This document shows, piece by piece, positions 12,531-24,604 of a stretch of 64,000 nucleotides of DNA. The position numbers were made by a program, and so were the translations under genes. This DNA comes from Holothuria scabra (taxonomy: Eukaryota; Echinodermata; Holothuroidea; Aspidochirotida; Holothuriidae), in assembly GCA_037179385.1 (NCBI GenBank), contig CM074193.1, positions 41,200,846-41,264,845 of the forward strand, read 5' to 3'. Every line of letters starts with the position of its first letter. Within the stretch, counting starts at the first letter, position 1. The notes under the pieces are model-generated. The model saw nothing but the letters and a program-made list of their open reading frames with translations. It did not search any database and was not told the origin of the DNA.

Positions 12531-14357
12531 TTCAGAACTTCACCACTTTTTACAAACTGAAGCTTGATATAATGTAGTCACCCAATTTGGATTTTTAGTA
12601 TAGCCTATTCTGTTGTATGAGTGATTCGTGAAAAAAATGTGACAATTTTGTTTTACATTTTTTCTTCGTACTCAGTTGTGAACCTTACCGTGAGCAGTCG
12701 CCATGCAAATTTCTCTCCTGAAATATCATGAAAGGTATACTTAAGAGCGTAGTTGGTAGAAATTTGCAAGATGTAGCCGTTTATTATTCTGAAACAAGTC
12801 TCAGTCTGGGCGACTGTTTCATCGTGTAAGGAAACAAAGTGATTGACATTTAAAACGAATTTCTTTCAGGCTTGGATGTCCGGAATTGTGATCAACGAAA
12901 ACTTGCATCTGTCTCCGTCTTTCAACTTCAAGTACTTACCGTACTTATCCATCGTTTCAGCTGCTTTCTAAACTAATCACAGTCTTCCCTTACACATCAT
13001 ATGGACTATATTAAACCCAATTCAGCATCAATAATGATTATTTCGCTATTTCAGAGTTGTTATTTGCTCCCTGTCAATGTCTTTGGGATTTATTTGACTT
13101 ATAAAGAACAGTCTGCCCGGGCGTCAACGAACCGTGTCGTTGAAGGTCGCCTGTAGATCTGGGTGAAGCGAAAGTTACAATAATGTACGTAATAGATGTT
13201 CTTCGTTGAAAAAACTCATACGGGGAGCTGCGTAACTTACATTGCTTCCTCATCCTACAGTGGTTCAATTACATACATTCTTGACGAGTAATAGTATTGC
13301 GTGTATTGGCGCTCAATAACCAAGCAGTCACATTATAAGCTCAGTTTCCAACCTCCAAGTTTACGTAATCGGTTTTTCAAGCAAGGAGTTAAATTAATAA
13401 ATTTACATGCATGGCAATTCCTGTTCATGGTTTGTTTAATTTTTTAGTCTCCCTGAAGTGTGCATTTTGACAGCCTTGCATGCATGTGGTATAATAATAT
13501 CATGGTTGATATTTGATATGGGAATGAGGTAAATAATGTAGTGTACGGTTGTTAAAGCCTAAGCTCCATTATGATGTTGTGATGACATTAACCCACTTTA
13601 AAAATTTTTTTGCTTTGCGTACGTTACGCTTCAATCAGGAAGTGACTACCCCAAGGTAGCGAAATTAGTCCCAATAGTAGAAGCACACCGACTGCCAAGT
13701 TATAACGCCTTACATTTCTTTAACGCTAGATTTAAAGTAATAACGATTTAAGTAACTATCCCTTTACACATCGAGTCGTAAGGCTCCCTTTACAATTCCC
13801 TGCTTTAAAAGGCCCTCTCATATAACCTCATACTTCTTTTACAATTCTTCTCAGTACACTTTGCTCCCATTTAATTAACTATTGTATTGCTTCTTTGATT
13901 GAAGCAATGTACGTGTATATTATAAGCAGGGAGTTTCCTGGTTTAGCAGTTTAAAGGACAAGAGCAGTCTCCATGAACTTATTTTGACGTAACAGCTAAA
14001 TCTCACAATTTTCTTCAAATTTCTCCTCAAAATTCGCAATATTTAGGAATACATGATTGGATATTCGCATGCCCCTCCTTGTAATTTTGACATTTGAGAA
14101 GAAATATTGTCACGTAACTCTCAAGAGCTAATCACGAAACAGGACAGTGTACCACACAACTTCAAGTTGGGGTAACTTCACCCCCCCCCCTTTAACTGTT
14201 TAAGCAAGACAAGTAACTGAAGGCAGGTACGGTGACTGCCTTCCTAAATTTGTGTAATAGAAAGGAACGCTTTGCATGAATGATTTTAACCCCCCCCCCC
14301 TTTCCCATCCCATACTCATCGACCCACATGGTTTGTAATGAACCTACAATGATGATT
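12531..14357. other. Unique sequence, nothing recognised
   Basis: Contains homopolymers C10 (14181-14190) and C11 (14290-14300). Reading frames are at most 64 codons and without motifs. Confidence 0.55.
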
Positions 14358-14365
14358 CCCTTACC

Positions 14366-14557
14366 CAGTGGCGTGTGCAGGACTTCGAAGTTGGGGGTTC
14401 AACCCGTGACTCCCCCGAATGGAACGGATTATAATGAACTTTTCCTTTCGCCTTTCTGCACTTCAGTTCTTGGCGACCGACTAACATCGGCATACTCGTG
14501 CTTTACGAATTTTCGAGGCCCTTTTTTCTGCCCCGTTCCCCTTTGAACACGCTACTG
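14366..14557. mobile_element. hAT-type MITE, 192 bp, with 8-bp TSD
   Basis: The ends are CAGTGGCGTGTGCAGG on the left and CACGCTACTG on the right, inverted as in hAT elements (CAGTG...CACTG type). The flanks CCCTTACC (14358-14365) and CTCTTACC (14558-14565) match at 7 of 8 bases, the TSD length of the hAT superfamily. It is too short to encode a transposase, so it is non-autonomous. Confidence 0.8.
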
Positions 14558-14565
14558 CTCTTACC

Positions 14566-16017
14566 CATAAATGCATCGTTTGACGTTTCGTTGCCTTTTT
14601 CGATTTAGTCTTTTTTCCCCGTCCTCACCCGTAGTTCAAATTGTGTTATGAAGTAGCCATTAAAATAAACCACATTTTCTTCAATATAGACCTGACCACA
14701 TGCTCATCTACGGGATGGTCTAAGCAAATTCCACTACGCCAAGAAAAATGTAAGACTCATCACGCACACTTAGTGAATAATGCAGCTGAAGGAAAGCCTA
14801 AATAGGTCAAAGATCCATCGCTGAAATCTAGTTTATGAGCTTCAAATACCGTATCCGTTTTGTAGCGATACTTGGTAAGTCTACATTTCCCAACATGTGT
14901 TTTTTGCGCTCCCTAAGAGAAGTAATTCGTGATACTTTAAAACCGGATTTGGCCTAAATATCTCATGTACAAATTGTGTCATCATATAACGCGAGGAGAT
15001 CATAACATGACAAGAACTAGTTTATCACAAAGTGCATTAATGGAGCTCAGAAGGCGGCCCAGTTTAGCGAAAAGTACTCGATTGCCACTACCTAGGTATA
15101 TTTACGCTGAACAAATATTGAATTGACTTCAAAACCAGAATGAAACATTGTTCTTAACGTTTCATGCTTTTTTTGGTCTTTTTTGTAAAGTCCTCCCGAG
15201 TCTCTGCCAGAGAGCCTTTCGGCTGCTACAGTCTGAGGACACCGCAATACAAACGACAAATTTAAAGTTTGTAGCTCCGTCTTCTGCACGTTTAATTTAG
15301 ATTTAATACCTCGACAAAACGATTGTTGAGGGTATGAAAATAGTGCTTGCCAAGTTGACTTGAAGCATGGTTGAGTTTTACTATTTCTCTGCATCTGCAT
15401 TACATTGTATAAAAATTATCTAAGTCATAATTAGTCACCACTTGAAGTTAATTTGCATATCGTAATTGGGGATACTCTGTACGTTCTGCTGATGCATTTG
15501 CCAGTTATGCTTTCTGCGTGTGTCATAAAACGTATGCTGACAGAGGGCTGGTCAGTGCAATTGAATATTAATACTCACACGGTGTCATGGACAAAAGTTC
15601 CAAGGGATTCGTGCAGCTCAGATTTCAGACTGTGGCGGATTGTATCCTTTAGAGTCAATTAACAAACGGGTTTCATTATTTCTGACGGTGTCTTAAAAAC
15701 CCCGATAAAATGTCATTGATCTTTTCACTCTTTCACCCATTCACGTAGTCTGGATGAATCTTAGCATAAATTCGTATTTCCAACGCGTTGCTTTGTTATA
15801 TTTTTTTTAAATATTTTGTAGACATCAATTTTTTGAGTCACATGTGACAAATTCCTGGCAATGTCCCTAAACATTGATAAACCTCTAGAGTGTAAAGCCT
15901 ATGAGGGTAGGAAGTTATAAAAGTATCCCAGTTGTCGTATCAAGAAGTACCTAAAAGGTGAGGAATTGAATCGTATTTGATCTTAGAGAAGACATTAACT
16001 GAAGATATTAACTGTCT
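14566..16017. other. Unique sequence, nothing recognised
   Basis: A 102-codon frame on the minus strand (15092-15400) has no recognisable motif, no good start context and no codon periodicity obvious by eye. Treated as chance. Confidence 0.5.
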
Positions 16018-16152
16018 GTCTGCATTTATGCCTGCCTGCTTGTCCACACACCTAACCACCTACACAGTGTCACCCTCAGCGCACCCTACCTACCCGCCCA
16101 CCGTCACACCCCGCCTACCCACCCACCCATCAACCCTCTACCTACCTGTCTA
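16018..16152. repeat. C-rich low-complexity region (CCTACC/CCACC type)
   Basis: About 135 bases with almost no G on this strand, made of loose CCTACC, CCACC and CTGCCTG units. Imperfect repeats of 4-6 bases. Confidence 0.8.
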
Positions 16153-16411
16153 GCTGTTGATGTATCGTTAAACCTCTAACCAGCATAGAATGTGGGGTCA
16201 AGAAGTGTATAATTTTTAGCACAGTCGCATACCGGTTGGTCTTTATTGAGGCACTTTATATAAATTTTCTCATTTCGTAGCAAAAAAGTACATTATACTT
16301 ATCAAAAGCATGAAATTGTTAAACAAAGTACACGGTGTTTTGTTATGTCATTCATTATCAAAAAGATGGCCCGCAATTTTTCATTTGTCACTTTTATGTA
16401 CAAATAGGTGG

Positions 16412-16602
16412 TACACTGTAAAAAAAATGCAAATTTACAAAGCAAATATGAAGAAATACAAAAAGATTACAGAAGAAGTGCAGCCAAGTAATTTTCAAAA
16501 GTTCCCAGCTTTTTTCCCACCTTTTTTTGTGAGATCTAATTTTGTATCTTTTTATATTTGCTTTGTAAATTTTTTACTTTTTTCTTTAAATTTTTTCTGT
16601 AA
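16412..16602. mobile_element. MITE with TACACTGTAAAA end, 191 bp
   Basis: The arm TTTACAAAGCAAATATGAAG (about 16434) is inverted at 16536-16570 (ATCTTTTTATATTTGCTTTG). The outer part TACACTGTAAAAAAAATGC has a degraded partner ending near 16602. A 108-codon frame running through it is spurious. Confidence 0.6.
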
Positions 16603-17417
16603 TTTAACCGACATTTTTTACATTAGCTTGGCATAACTCCACACAATGGGGCATTAGTATTCATTTCATTTGTAAAGGTCGTTTCTCCATTTAAAATTCC
16701 TGTACGACACTGTTAATATTATAATTTTTTCGTCATAGAGAAGCTGGCTCGTACATTTTTGGTGTAAAACTCTTTAGCCTATAATAGTATTAGTTATTTT
16801 ACACAAAGTATGCATGGTACAGTCTTATATAATAGGAGAATTGTAGAACCTCACTCGACATGTACTGGAAAGTAAAACAATACCTTCAGAGGACGGAAAA
16901 TGTCATCTATTGAAAATTACTCCGGATACAAGCAAGATTAAGGAAATAGCTTAACCAGATGGTTTATGTCGCTTTCACTTGAAAAATAAGAAAACAAACC
17001 CAGCATCTGACATCTGACTGACAAACGAAATAAGCGGAATACCGGACGTATCTTACATAGAGACAGTAGACGATTTGTTACTCATCTTTGGTAGATGTCC
17101 ATCATAACTTGAAACTTCCGCCGGAAGGTAAACCACGTCGGCTTCCTCTCCTCTATGCCAATTAGTTAAGGCGAGGCTTGTGTCTGTGTAATTGTGTATT
17201 TACTACAGATTGGTTGGTGGCAATCAACGGTCAGCCTATCTTTTGTACATCTGGCGATTTGACAAACTGATAAGCTCACAGAGTGACAGGAGTCAATGAT
17301 AGTGGACATCAGAAAATGCAAACCATACGGAATCGTATAATGGTGGTACTTGACTCTTTCCCTCGGGGGCGGTGACTTTTTCCGACACCAGATTCCCAAC
17401 CAGGGCATGATTCGTAC
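16603..17417. other. No recognised feature
   Basis: Unique AT-rich DNA. Small overlapping frames near 17166-17408 run into the transposon at 17423 and are not genes. Confidence 0.5.
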
Positions 17418-17422
17418 CCGAC

Positions 17423-17998
17423 CAGTTCGGGAGATAACCGTTTTGGGGGAAAACAGTTTTCACTTGATCGGTGGGGGGGGGGGGGTATATTTGCCATGTG
17501 TGGCGCCATTTTCAAATGTGTCCCACGATGCATTGCGATCCTCCCGGGTAAATTCAACCGAAATAACGTTCAAAACAGCCTTGCAATTTTGATCGATTTT
17601 AGGAAAGAGAAATTCAGATTTGGCATTTCCAAAATCTCAGTTGAAAGGGGAATAAATAAGCTACGTCATCTTTGGTTGCTTACAACCCCGATTTTGAGAT
17701 ATCGAGCAATTTTGCTACGTCCTTTGTCCTAAGTTTAATTTAAACACTTGACACAGCCGCAAGTTTTCTGAAATTTTCCGTATAAAGGTGTTCAAGAAGA
17801 TCGTTCTAGAATTTGTTTCTAAATACGTTGTTGAAGGTCTATTGTTGTTTCTCTCTTTGTATCTTAACTATAATCCCACATTTTAATACACAAATTTATT
17901 AAACAAATTAACGACTGTGAAGCGGTAGACACTTGAAACAGGCAAATTTTCCCCCGATTTGAAGAAATTTCATTTTCCCCCCAAACTGTCGACTGAGG
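17423..17998 (+). mobile_element. Non-autonomous DNA transposon, family CAGTTCGGG (copy 1), 5-bp TSD
   Basis: The left end is CAGTTCGGGAGATAACCG and the right end is CCCCAAACTG, inverted. The flanks CCGAC (17418-17422) and TCGAC (17999-18003) match at 4 of 5 bases. The interior aligns along its length with the copies at 55414-56019 (opposite strand) and 57094-57643. A G13 tract sits at 17473-17485. No transposase is present. A 5-bp TSD fits Transib or the hAT5 group; the CAG terminus slightly favours hAT5, but the superfamily is not proven. Confidence 0.85.
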
Positions 17999-18003
17999 CA
18001 CTG

Positions 18004-18565
18004 AATTTTGTCCAATTCAGCAAAGTTTTGAAAAATGGGGGGTGGGGGGGGTGGGTGGGCTGAGCACCCCTTGCACCCCCGACAGCCCAGCCGCACACGG
18101 CCACGAATACAGAAGGATGAAGAGAACATCGAGTTTCCGTTTTTTTAATTCGTTTCAAAATCATCTTCCAGTTACATAAAAGGCTATATTGGCTACATGG
18201 ATTATGAAAATTTGCCTGTTCTTTCATAATCTATAGTTTCGGAATTTTCAAAAAGTGGCCAAAAAGATGTTACTTGGAATCAGGAATGTGGCCAATCTTC
18301 AAGAGAGATTCGTCCATAGGCATGGATCTCTCTTTGCTATTCTATTCAAAAGAACTACTAAAATAAATAAAGCAGCTGATTCTGAATAATAAAAACCCGC
18401 GTATGTTGCAAAGCTAAAGTAAAGAGAAGCAGGGATAACAACAAGCACTTTCGTTTTTCAGTTTGTAACAGTTATTATGTTTTAAAGTAATGTTAATTCT
18501 TTGTTAATTTCCCTTTCAAAGACAAAACGCCGAACCATGTTCTCTTAAAAGGGAATGTAGTATTT
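18004..18565. other. G-rich patch then unique DNA
   Basis: A G-rich run lies at 18037-18060. The frames reading through it give Pro/His-rich chance peptides. Nothing else seen. Confidence 0.5.
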
Positions 18566-19020
18566 AGAGTGTACCTCAAGTCTAAAATTCCAAAAAATAT
18601 ATATTGTAGAGCATGAAAATCGGATTCAAATAGTTCAACTTCCATCTTCAAAGGACATTTCTGAGCTAAAAATAGTGAAGTTTATTCACTCAATTTAGAA
18701 TGGTACTTTGTGCAATAATTTGTGATGTCATTGCTGTACTACTTAAATTGCAGTCTTTGTATTTCTTTGTTTCTCTGAAAACCTTGTACTCTTATGGGGT
18801 GATGTAATTATTTACGCCCTCTCTGTACAACATGCTGTCCAAGCAATCAGTTAGCACTGCAGGTCACGAAAGCATGTTTAATCTCAAATGGAAATAGGCA
18901 GGCAAAAAGAGTTGTACAACAACAAAAGCGATAATATTTGGCAATGGACTATTTTGTTTTACGTGAATAAGTTTCAATATTTAACATCTCAACAAAGGAA
19001 CAAGCTATGGCAATATGGCA
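18566..19020. mobile_element. Palindromic MITE family P525, degraded copy
   Basis: The left end AGAGTGTACCTCAAGTC matches the complete copy at 19388. The interior blocks (CTTCCATCTTCAAAGGACAT, TTGTGATGTCATTGC) align as well. The right arm, around 18955-19020, is recognisable but diverged and lacks the terminus. It lies only ~370 bp from the next copy in the same orientation. Confidence 0.7.
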
Positions 19021-19387
19021 GTTGGGTGAATAAGATTAGTTAACAACATCTAAAATATATAGTTTTAAAATTCTAGAACTGCGGTAAATTTTTATTTGAA
19101 GTAAAAATAGGGACAAATGTGAGTTTTCAATTGTAAATTTTAATTATATTTTATTGTAAACCCTTATCATTAATAAACATTAGCAATGCCTATGATACCA
19201 TTACGTGAGGGGGATAATAAAAGGATGAATCTAAATCTCATCAAATTACCCTATCTGGAATTTAAATCTGAGAAATAACACAACAAACGAAAATATCATG
19301 CATACGTAACCTGTGGTAATGGGCAACATTTCATTCTATTATTTATTTTTTACTTTTTATTGTTGATGTAGTTAGCTGGCTGATTTC

Positions 19388-19912
19388 AAAGTGTACCTTA
19401 AGTCAAAAATTTCCAATATAAATATTTAACAGTATGAAAAATGAATTCTAACAGTCCAGCTTCCATCTTCATAGGACATTCTTGAGCCGAGATATAAAAT
19501 GTTGAAATTTATTCCCTTCAACTCACATTACCTGCTTCGTTTCCATTTGAAATTAAAAATGGTTGAATGACCTTGACCAATTTCTGTTTGCTTGCATAAC
19601 AGGTTAAACAGAGAGGGCTTCATTGATTACGTTCTCCCATAACAATAAGAGTGCTAATCTCACCTTGGTGCAAGGTGCAGTAACTTTTAGAAAAACAAGG
19701 ATTTTTTTTTTTGTAATTTGAATAGCACAACAATGACATTACAAATTAATGAAATTACTGCGAAATGTGCCATTTTAATTTGTGATAATAAGCTTCAACA
19801 TTTTATATCACGGCTCAAGAATGTCCTTTGCAGACGGAAGTTGGACTGTTTGAGATTCATTTTTCATGCTGTTTATTATGTTTATAAAATTTTTTAACTT
19901 GATGTACACTTT
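19388..19912. mobile_element. Palindromic MITE family P525, complete copy, 525 bp
   Basis: The termini AAAGTGTACCTTAAG (left) and CTTGATGTACACTTT (right) begin inverted arms of about 130 bases. The arms share CTTGAGCCGAGATATAAAAT-type cores (near 19475 left, near 19805 right). The centre is a non-palindromic spacer with no coding capacity. No clear TSD was found by eye, so the superfamily is open. Related copies lie at 10558, 18566 and 47680. Confidence 0.85.
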
Positions 19913-20688
19913 ACAGGTATTTGTTTAGTTGATATAGATAGCGAGGAAGTTGGGGAGATCTTCTGCACGACAATGCATATTACGAGCATAACTGGTCAAG
20001 TTTTACTAATAGTTAAATGAAACAAGCAAACCGAGACAAACTAAAAAGTGTTACGTTGATAAGGTTCTGTTCATACTAATAGTATGGTGAAATTCAGAAG
20101 ATCATTACATCCTCCTCACAAATTTAGTTATTTTTTTATAATTTAAAGAATAACGATCTAGTTCTGCTTTTAAAATGCGTTAACTATGCCTAACGGCATA
20201 ACAAGGAAAGATCGACTACGAGATTAAATATTTACTGCAAACTCTTTTTCCATCGTCTTTTCAGTTCTGCAATTGCTTCTTTGTTTAGCTGGGGCGTCGT
20301 AGATTTAGTTTGCGAATTGGGGAGCAAAAATTTTCAAAAGTCAGTCCGTAACCGGACTCTTCTGTAAGCAATCCATCCACACGAACGCGAGCGCACACCT
20401 ATACTAACACAAAAAACAACACTAATATAAACAATATAGATGGCGCATTACAGATTCAGTATTACTACTTTACAATGGGCTCAAATTAACGTTTTCTTGA
20501 AGCCCTAAAGTCATCTGTAAACCACAGATGTTGTTGTATTTTGCTTATTCTACCTGTTTTTTGTTAAATCTGCCTGAATTTTGGTGCCAAAACGATATCC
20601 CTGTTGCCAAGTTCATGAAACAGGGGCATATCCACATAGCTATTTAGCGGTTTTTCTAATGTAGAGCAAGTTCTTAAAACTCATCGGA
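19913..20688. other. No recognised feature
   Basis: Unique AT-rich DNA without notable frames or repeats. Confidence 0.55.
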
Positions 20689-20980
20689 CTCCCCTTTCTG
20701 GCGTACTGACGACTCGCAAAATGAAGAATTTCATGAATCTGTGGATCTTGTATTTCACACAGTGACGAATGTTGTCTTATTTTGGAGAATTTTCCCCGTA
20801 TTCATCGTTTTTATGTTTGGAATTGTAGAAAATGATATATTTCACGAAGTCGTTGCAATTTTTAAGGCTGAAATGAACAGATTGAGCCAAAAAATACATT
20901 CGTCACTTCGCCAAAATTGTCAAATTTTCACATTCGTCACTATGCCAATTAGCGATTCGTCAGTACGCCAAAAAGGGGAC
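20689..20980. mobile_element. MITE with TCCCCTTTCTGGCGTACTGA ends, 292 bp
   Basis: The left end TCCCCTTTCTGGCGTACTGA (from 20690) and the right end CGTCAGTACGCCAAAAAGGG (to 20979) are inverted with one mismatch in about 22 bases. A further partial match, TTCGTCACTATGCCAA, lies at 20934. The 102-codon frame at 20741-21049 starts inside it and is spurious. No TSD is evident. Confidence 0.8.
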
Positions 20981-22291
20981 GAACTGTTTCTCCAACCCTT
21001 AAACTATAGACACTGCAAACCAAATTCGAAGCAGAAAACCCACTCTTAACATTGTGAAGTATTCATCGGAAATGTATAAACCTTTACGTAAAGTGTTTAC
21101 GATTTATCTCCAAAATTTCATTCTACGTTTTGTAATCGCACTCCTCGACAGAGTCATATTCTAAATCTGGACGTTACAAAGAAAACAAAAGTATCGTCTG
21201 TTGAGGAAGACTACACATCAGATCAATCGAGAAAATTCGCCCCTTTAATCAAGTGTTAAATTACAACACTCCCCATTCAAACGTGACTGTGTAATATTAA
21301 ACAAACCTTAAATGCATCCTACATTTGCAAGAAGTATGCTAACTTCCGGTTCCACCTTCATGTCCATATTTTCAATCAATATTTTATCTAATTAGTTATG
21401 CAATTGTAACCTGAAATCGCTTTCTCGTGGTTTGTCATCAAGAGTGGTTTTGACAACAAATCTAAGACTGTTAAGATATTCTGCAATAGGCCTTGAGAAG
21501 TTACATAATATCTCACAATTGTTTCGTGATATTATCCCCAGATATTAATGGTGAGGCGCTAAGTTGACGCTAAGTTGGCTATAACGTATAAGCTGACTAA
21601 AAAGAAATCACAACAAAAATGGCAATATTAATGGTAGGATTCCATTTATGGCCCGGGTGCACACATTATGGGTAAATATAGTGGCAGTGATAGAGGGCGC
21701 TAAATTTTTATCGTTATTTAAAACGAGTTTGTTATTTTTCAAGTAACATGAACCCATATGACCTTGAATCATGAATAAGAGGTGAAAATTTAAACTTAAA
21801 AGAAAGTTTGAAGAAATGAAAATCAAAGTAATATTATTTTCCAAGTTATAATGTGAAAAGAATCATTATCGTCTTAAAAGACAAGATGACATTTACTCAA
21901 AGTATTTTCTATGTAGGTCCTGCGTTAACTTGTTTGATTTTATGAGTAAGACCTTTATAGATCATCAAAGCTCGTTGTATTTCTAAGTGGTTACATCAGC
22001 AAACTCTTTTATTTTGTAAAAAAACAAAATTGCAAAGGTTTGTGGATTGGGTATGTTCGGTTTTTTTTTCTGCCGATGGCACTTATGTATCCTGGCCAAA
22101 AGCCACGAGGACCAAAAGCCTACGACTTTTTTGCCCAAAATGTAGGTTGGAAGAATTGGAACTGTCCGGGCGATCAATGACTGCCAAAAAATTGATCAAA
22201 AATTATGAAAACAGTTTAATTAATTTTTGACACAGTATTCATACCGTACATCTATCATTTTCCCAGTGATACCACCCCCCTGAAAGCTTGT
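20981..22291. other. No recognised feature
   Basis: A small direct repeat (GCGCTAAGTTG / ACGCTAAGTTG) lies at about 21555-21576. Frames are at most 78 codons with no motif. Confidence 0.5.
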
Positions 22292-22890
22292 TTGGTCTGA
22301 CAGTCAGAGCATCTGACCTTTACGCAGAAGGCCCGGGTTCTGTTCCCAGGTCGAGCCATATCATACTCTAAAAATGGAACCCAATGCAGTCTAAAATCAA
22401 AAGGGTGAACGTAGTCACTCTTTGATAGAGTGAAAAGTGTTAATGCACTCCATTAGAGTGATAATTTACCTTGAGAGGAGAGAAACTCACTCCAAAAAAG
22501 TGAAATTCACTAGCGGGAGAGGAAAGATTCACTCTTCCACTACTGCCTGCAATTTAATACTCTTCTTTTAAGAGCGATCACTGTGGGCACTCCATCAAGA
22601 GTGAAACTTCGTTCGTTTTGAGGTAATTTCACTCCTTTTGGGGTTAATTTCTATTTTCTAGGTGTGAATTATTACTCTAATGGAGTGAATTCACACTTTT
22701 TACTCTATCAAAGAGTGACTTAGTTCACTCTTTTGATTTAAGAGTGTGCCGTTGTGCGTGATGCCTCGCATAAGAAATGGAGTAAGGAAAACAAGCCAGT
22801 GAGCCACAACTGGAAAAAATGCAGTGGTCGGCTCTACTTGAACCAATAGCTTAGAAACTGGGCCGTGAAACTCTATCTAACTAATTCTAT
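22292..22890 (+). repeat. tRNA-derived SINE (main family), split by a MITE
   Basis: The head 22292-22363 has box B-like GGGTTCTGTTCCC. The body 22748-22890 has the family blocks GGAAAACAAGCCAGTGAGCC and GTGGTCGGCTCTACTTGAAC. The 384-bp insert between them is the MITE at 22364. Other SINE copies in this window (29383, 58967) have head and body close together, which shows the insertion came after the SINE. Confidence 0.8.
22364..22747. mobile_element. MITE of AGAGTGA/TCACTCT type inserted in a SINE
   Basis: The left arm has TCTAAAATCAAAAGGGTGAA then CACTCTTTGATAGAGTG and CACTCCATTAGAGTGATAA. The right arm, near 22662-22740, has the same blocks inverted. The outer ends TACTCTAAAAA and TTAAGAGTGTG belong to the TACACTCTAAAA group. 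The interior is full of AGTGAA/TTCACT repeats that can fold into many small hairpins. No coding capacity. Confidence 0.85.
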
Positions 22891-23772
22891 TTCCCTTCAA
22901 ATTCACATGTAACGAGACATCAAGTATACATCTACCTTTAAAATACTTGCTTCGAATTTTTGTTTTCGTAATTCAGTTTCGGTAAAAACTCTCTATCACA
23001 TTTGTTGATCAGCTTTCCGATCCACACCTCTAACATATTCACGATGTATTGCAAAAAGCAATGAGGTTCAATGCTTAAGAAATGGGTTCCTATTGGACGA
23101 AACTGAGTGTCAAATTATGTGTTTAAGACTGTCTCATTACTCCTTCAATACTTTTGACAAGAATGAATCAACTATTTAAAACTGCTGATACGATCAACAA
23201 AGAATCAATTCAGAGTTTGTGTTGTACATTTCAAGAGCAATAACAAAGTCATCAGATAAACTTCTTGTGTGAGGAGGGTAACTTTTAATTATGCGGGCTG
23301 GTTTCTATAAAACAAATATTTACGGGCATGTCAACCAGATGTACAACTACACACAAACAAGGTTTGCAAAATAGCATTGAGGCTCTCAATATAATGCTCA
23401 GCATTTAGAGAAAAATTCCAGCTCAGATAGTACAAAATACAATTGTCTCCAGTAACATATTGGCCTTAGTTTAATTAAAATCCTTGAGAAAAGCTGAAGA
23501 TAATGCAAGGCAAGGCTAGTAATTAAAAAGGAACCTTTCACATGGTTTGTCATACCAGCATGTCGATACAGTTTGATACAATAAGGACTAAGTAAATACG
23601 GCAGAAGCTGTGGAAAACTAAATATTAATACAAAGCTGTACCGTTGGTTATGTGAACGTAATGATGTAAGAACATGGCTATTGGATAATGCTTTAAAGAG
23701 TTTATATACATTGACAGATTGGAATAATAAGCGTGCTAAAATTTGGAAAAAGACCCCTCGTCAGGAAGGCGT
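22891..23772. other. No recognised feature
   Basis: Unique sequence; no repeat or gene signal noted. Confidence 0.55.
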
Positions 23773-24604
23773 GCTTTCACACTTGATCTCAAGCAGGGGA
23801 TCAGATCGGGATCTGATCCATCCCTCGAGATTATTTTTGTAGTGAGAAAGCTCTCGCACTCAGGATCAGATCCTGAGATTTTGTTCCTTCCTCGTGGGCA
23901 GATCAGATCTCGCGCGGGAATTAAAAAAAGAAAAAATGTGTGAAAGCCCGCAGGATCAAGGTGACCCGAGATCATTATGACCTATGACGCAACTTTCCGT
24001 TTGTCCCTCGAAATACAATACACACAAACGCTGGGCAGCTTCGGCATAGCCTGCACTGCACTTGCACTAAGCACCACACACAGTGTACACAGTACTACAT
24101 ACTATACTCCGTTTGACTTTATGGTAGTGATTGGCTCTTACTTCAAGGGACTCGTCTCTCTATCCTCAAGGACTACTGTTCACTCGAGAGTTTTTACGGA
24201 ATCTGTTTTACGAAAAATCCATCCTTTCACTTCTTTTTATCGACGTAAAGATTTCCATGTTTCCAACCTGTGTCTTATATTTCGCGGGAAAGGAATGTAA
24301 GTTAGAGAAACGGAATAAAGAAGACGTCGGAAAACCGGACCTTACTTTCACTTTTCTTTCCAAGCCAAGCCGAACGTTACGTTGCGTCTGCACACTCATA
24401 AGTCATAACTATGAAATGTCATGACAACTAAGCGCGAGGTCCTGGTTAAGTCGAGTTCATTGCGTCACTTCCTGTTTGTTAATCGCTTGATCCTGGCTTG
24501 ATCCAGCGCTGGGGATCAAGTGTGAAAGCAAAACCATTGATCTCGAGGGGGGATCTAATCTGGATCTGATCGTCCCCTCGAGATCCGCTCTCAAGTGTGA
24601 AAGC
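23773..24604. mobile_element. Element with GCTTTCACACTTGA ends and GATC-rich arms, ~832 bp
   Basis: The left end GCTTTCACACTTGATCTC (23773) and right end TCTCAAGTGTGAAAGC (to 24604) are inverted. Inner copies of the same end lie at about 23938-23947 (GTGTGAAAGC) and 24517-24530 (GATCAAGTGTGAAAGC), so each side is itself a smaller inverted pair. Both arms are dense in GATC/CTCGAG palindromes. The middle has small open frames (for example 107 codons at 23977-24300) with no recognised domain. No TSD found. Confidence 0.7.

Noticed and set aside
15092..15400. 102-codon frame on the minus strand
   Set aside because: No recognised motif, weak start context and no repeat or splice evidence.
17166..17732. 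Cluster of ~80-codon frames on both strands
   Set aside because: Overlap each other and the end of the transposon at 17423; the proline/glycine runs come from the G13 tract.
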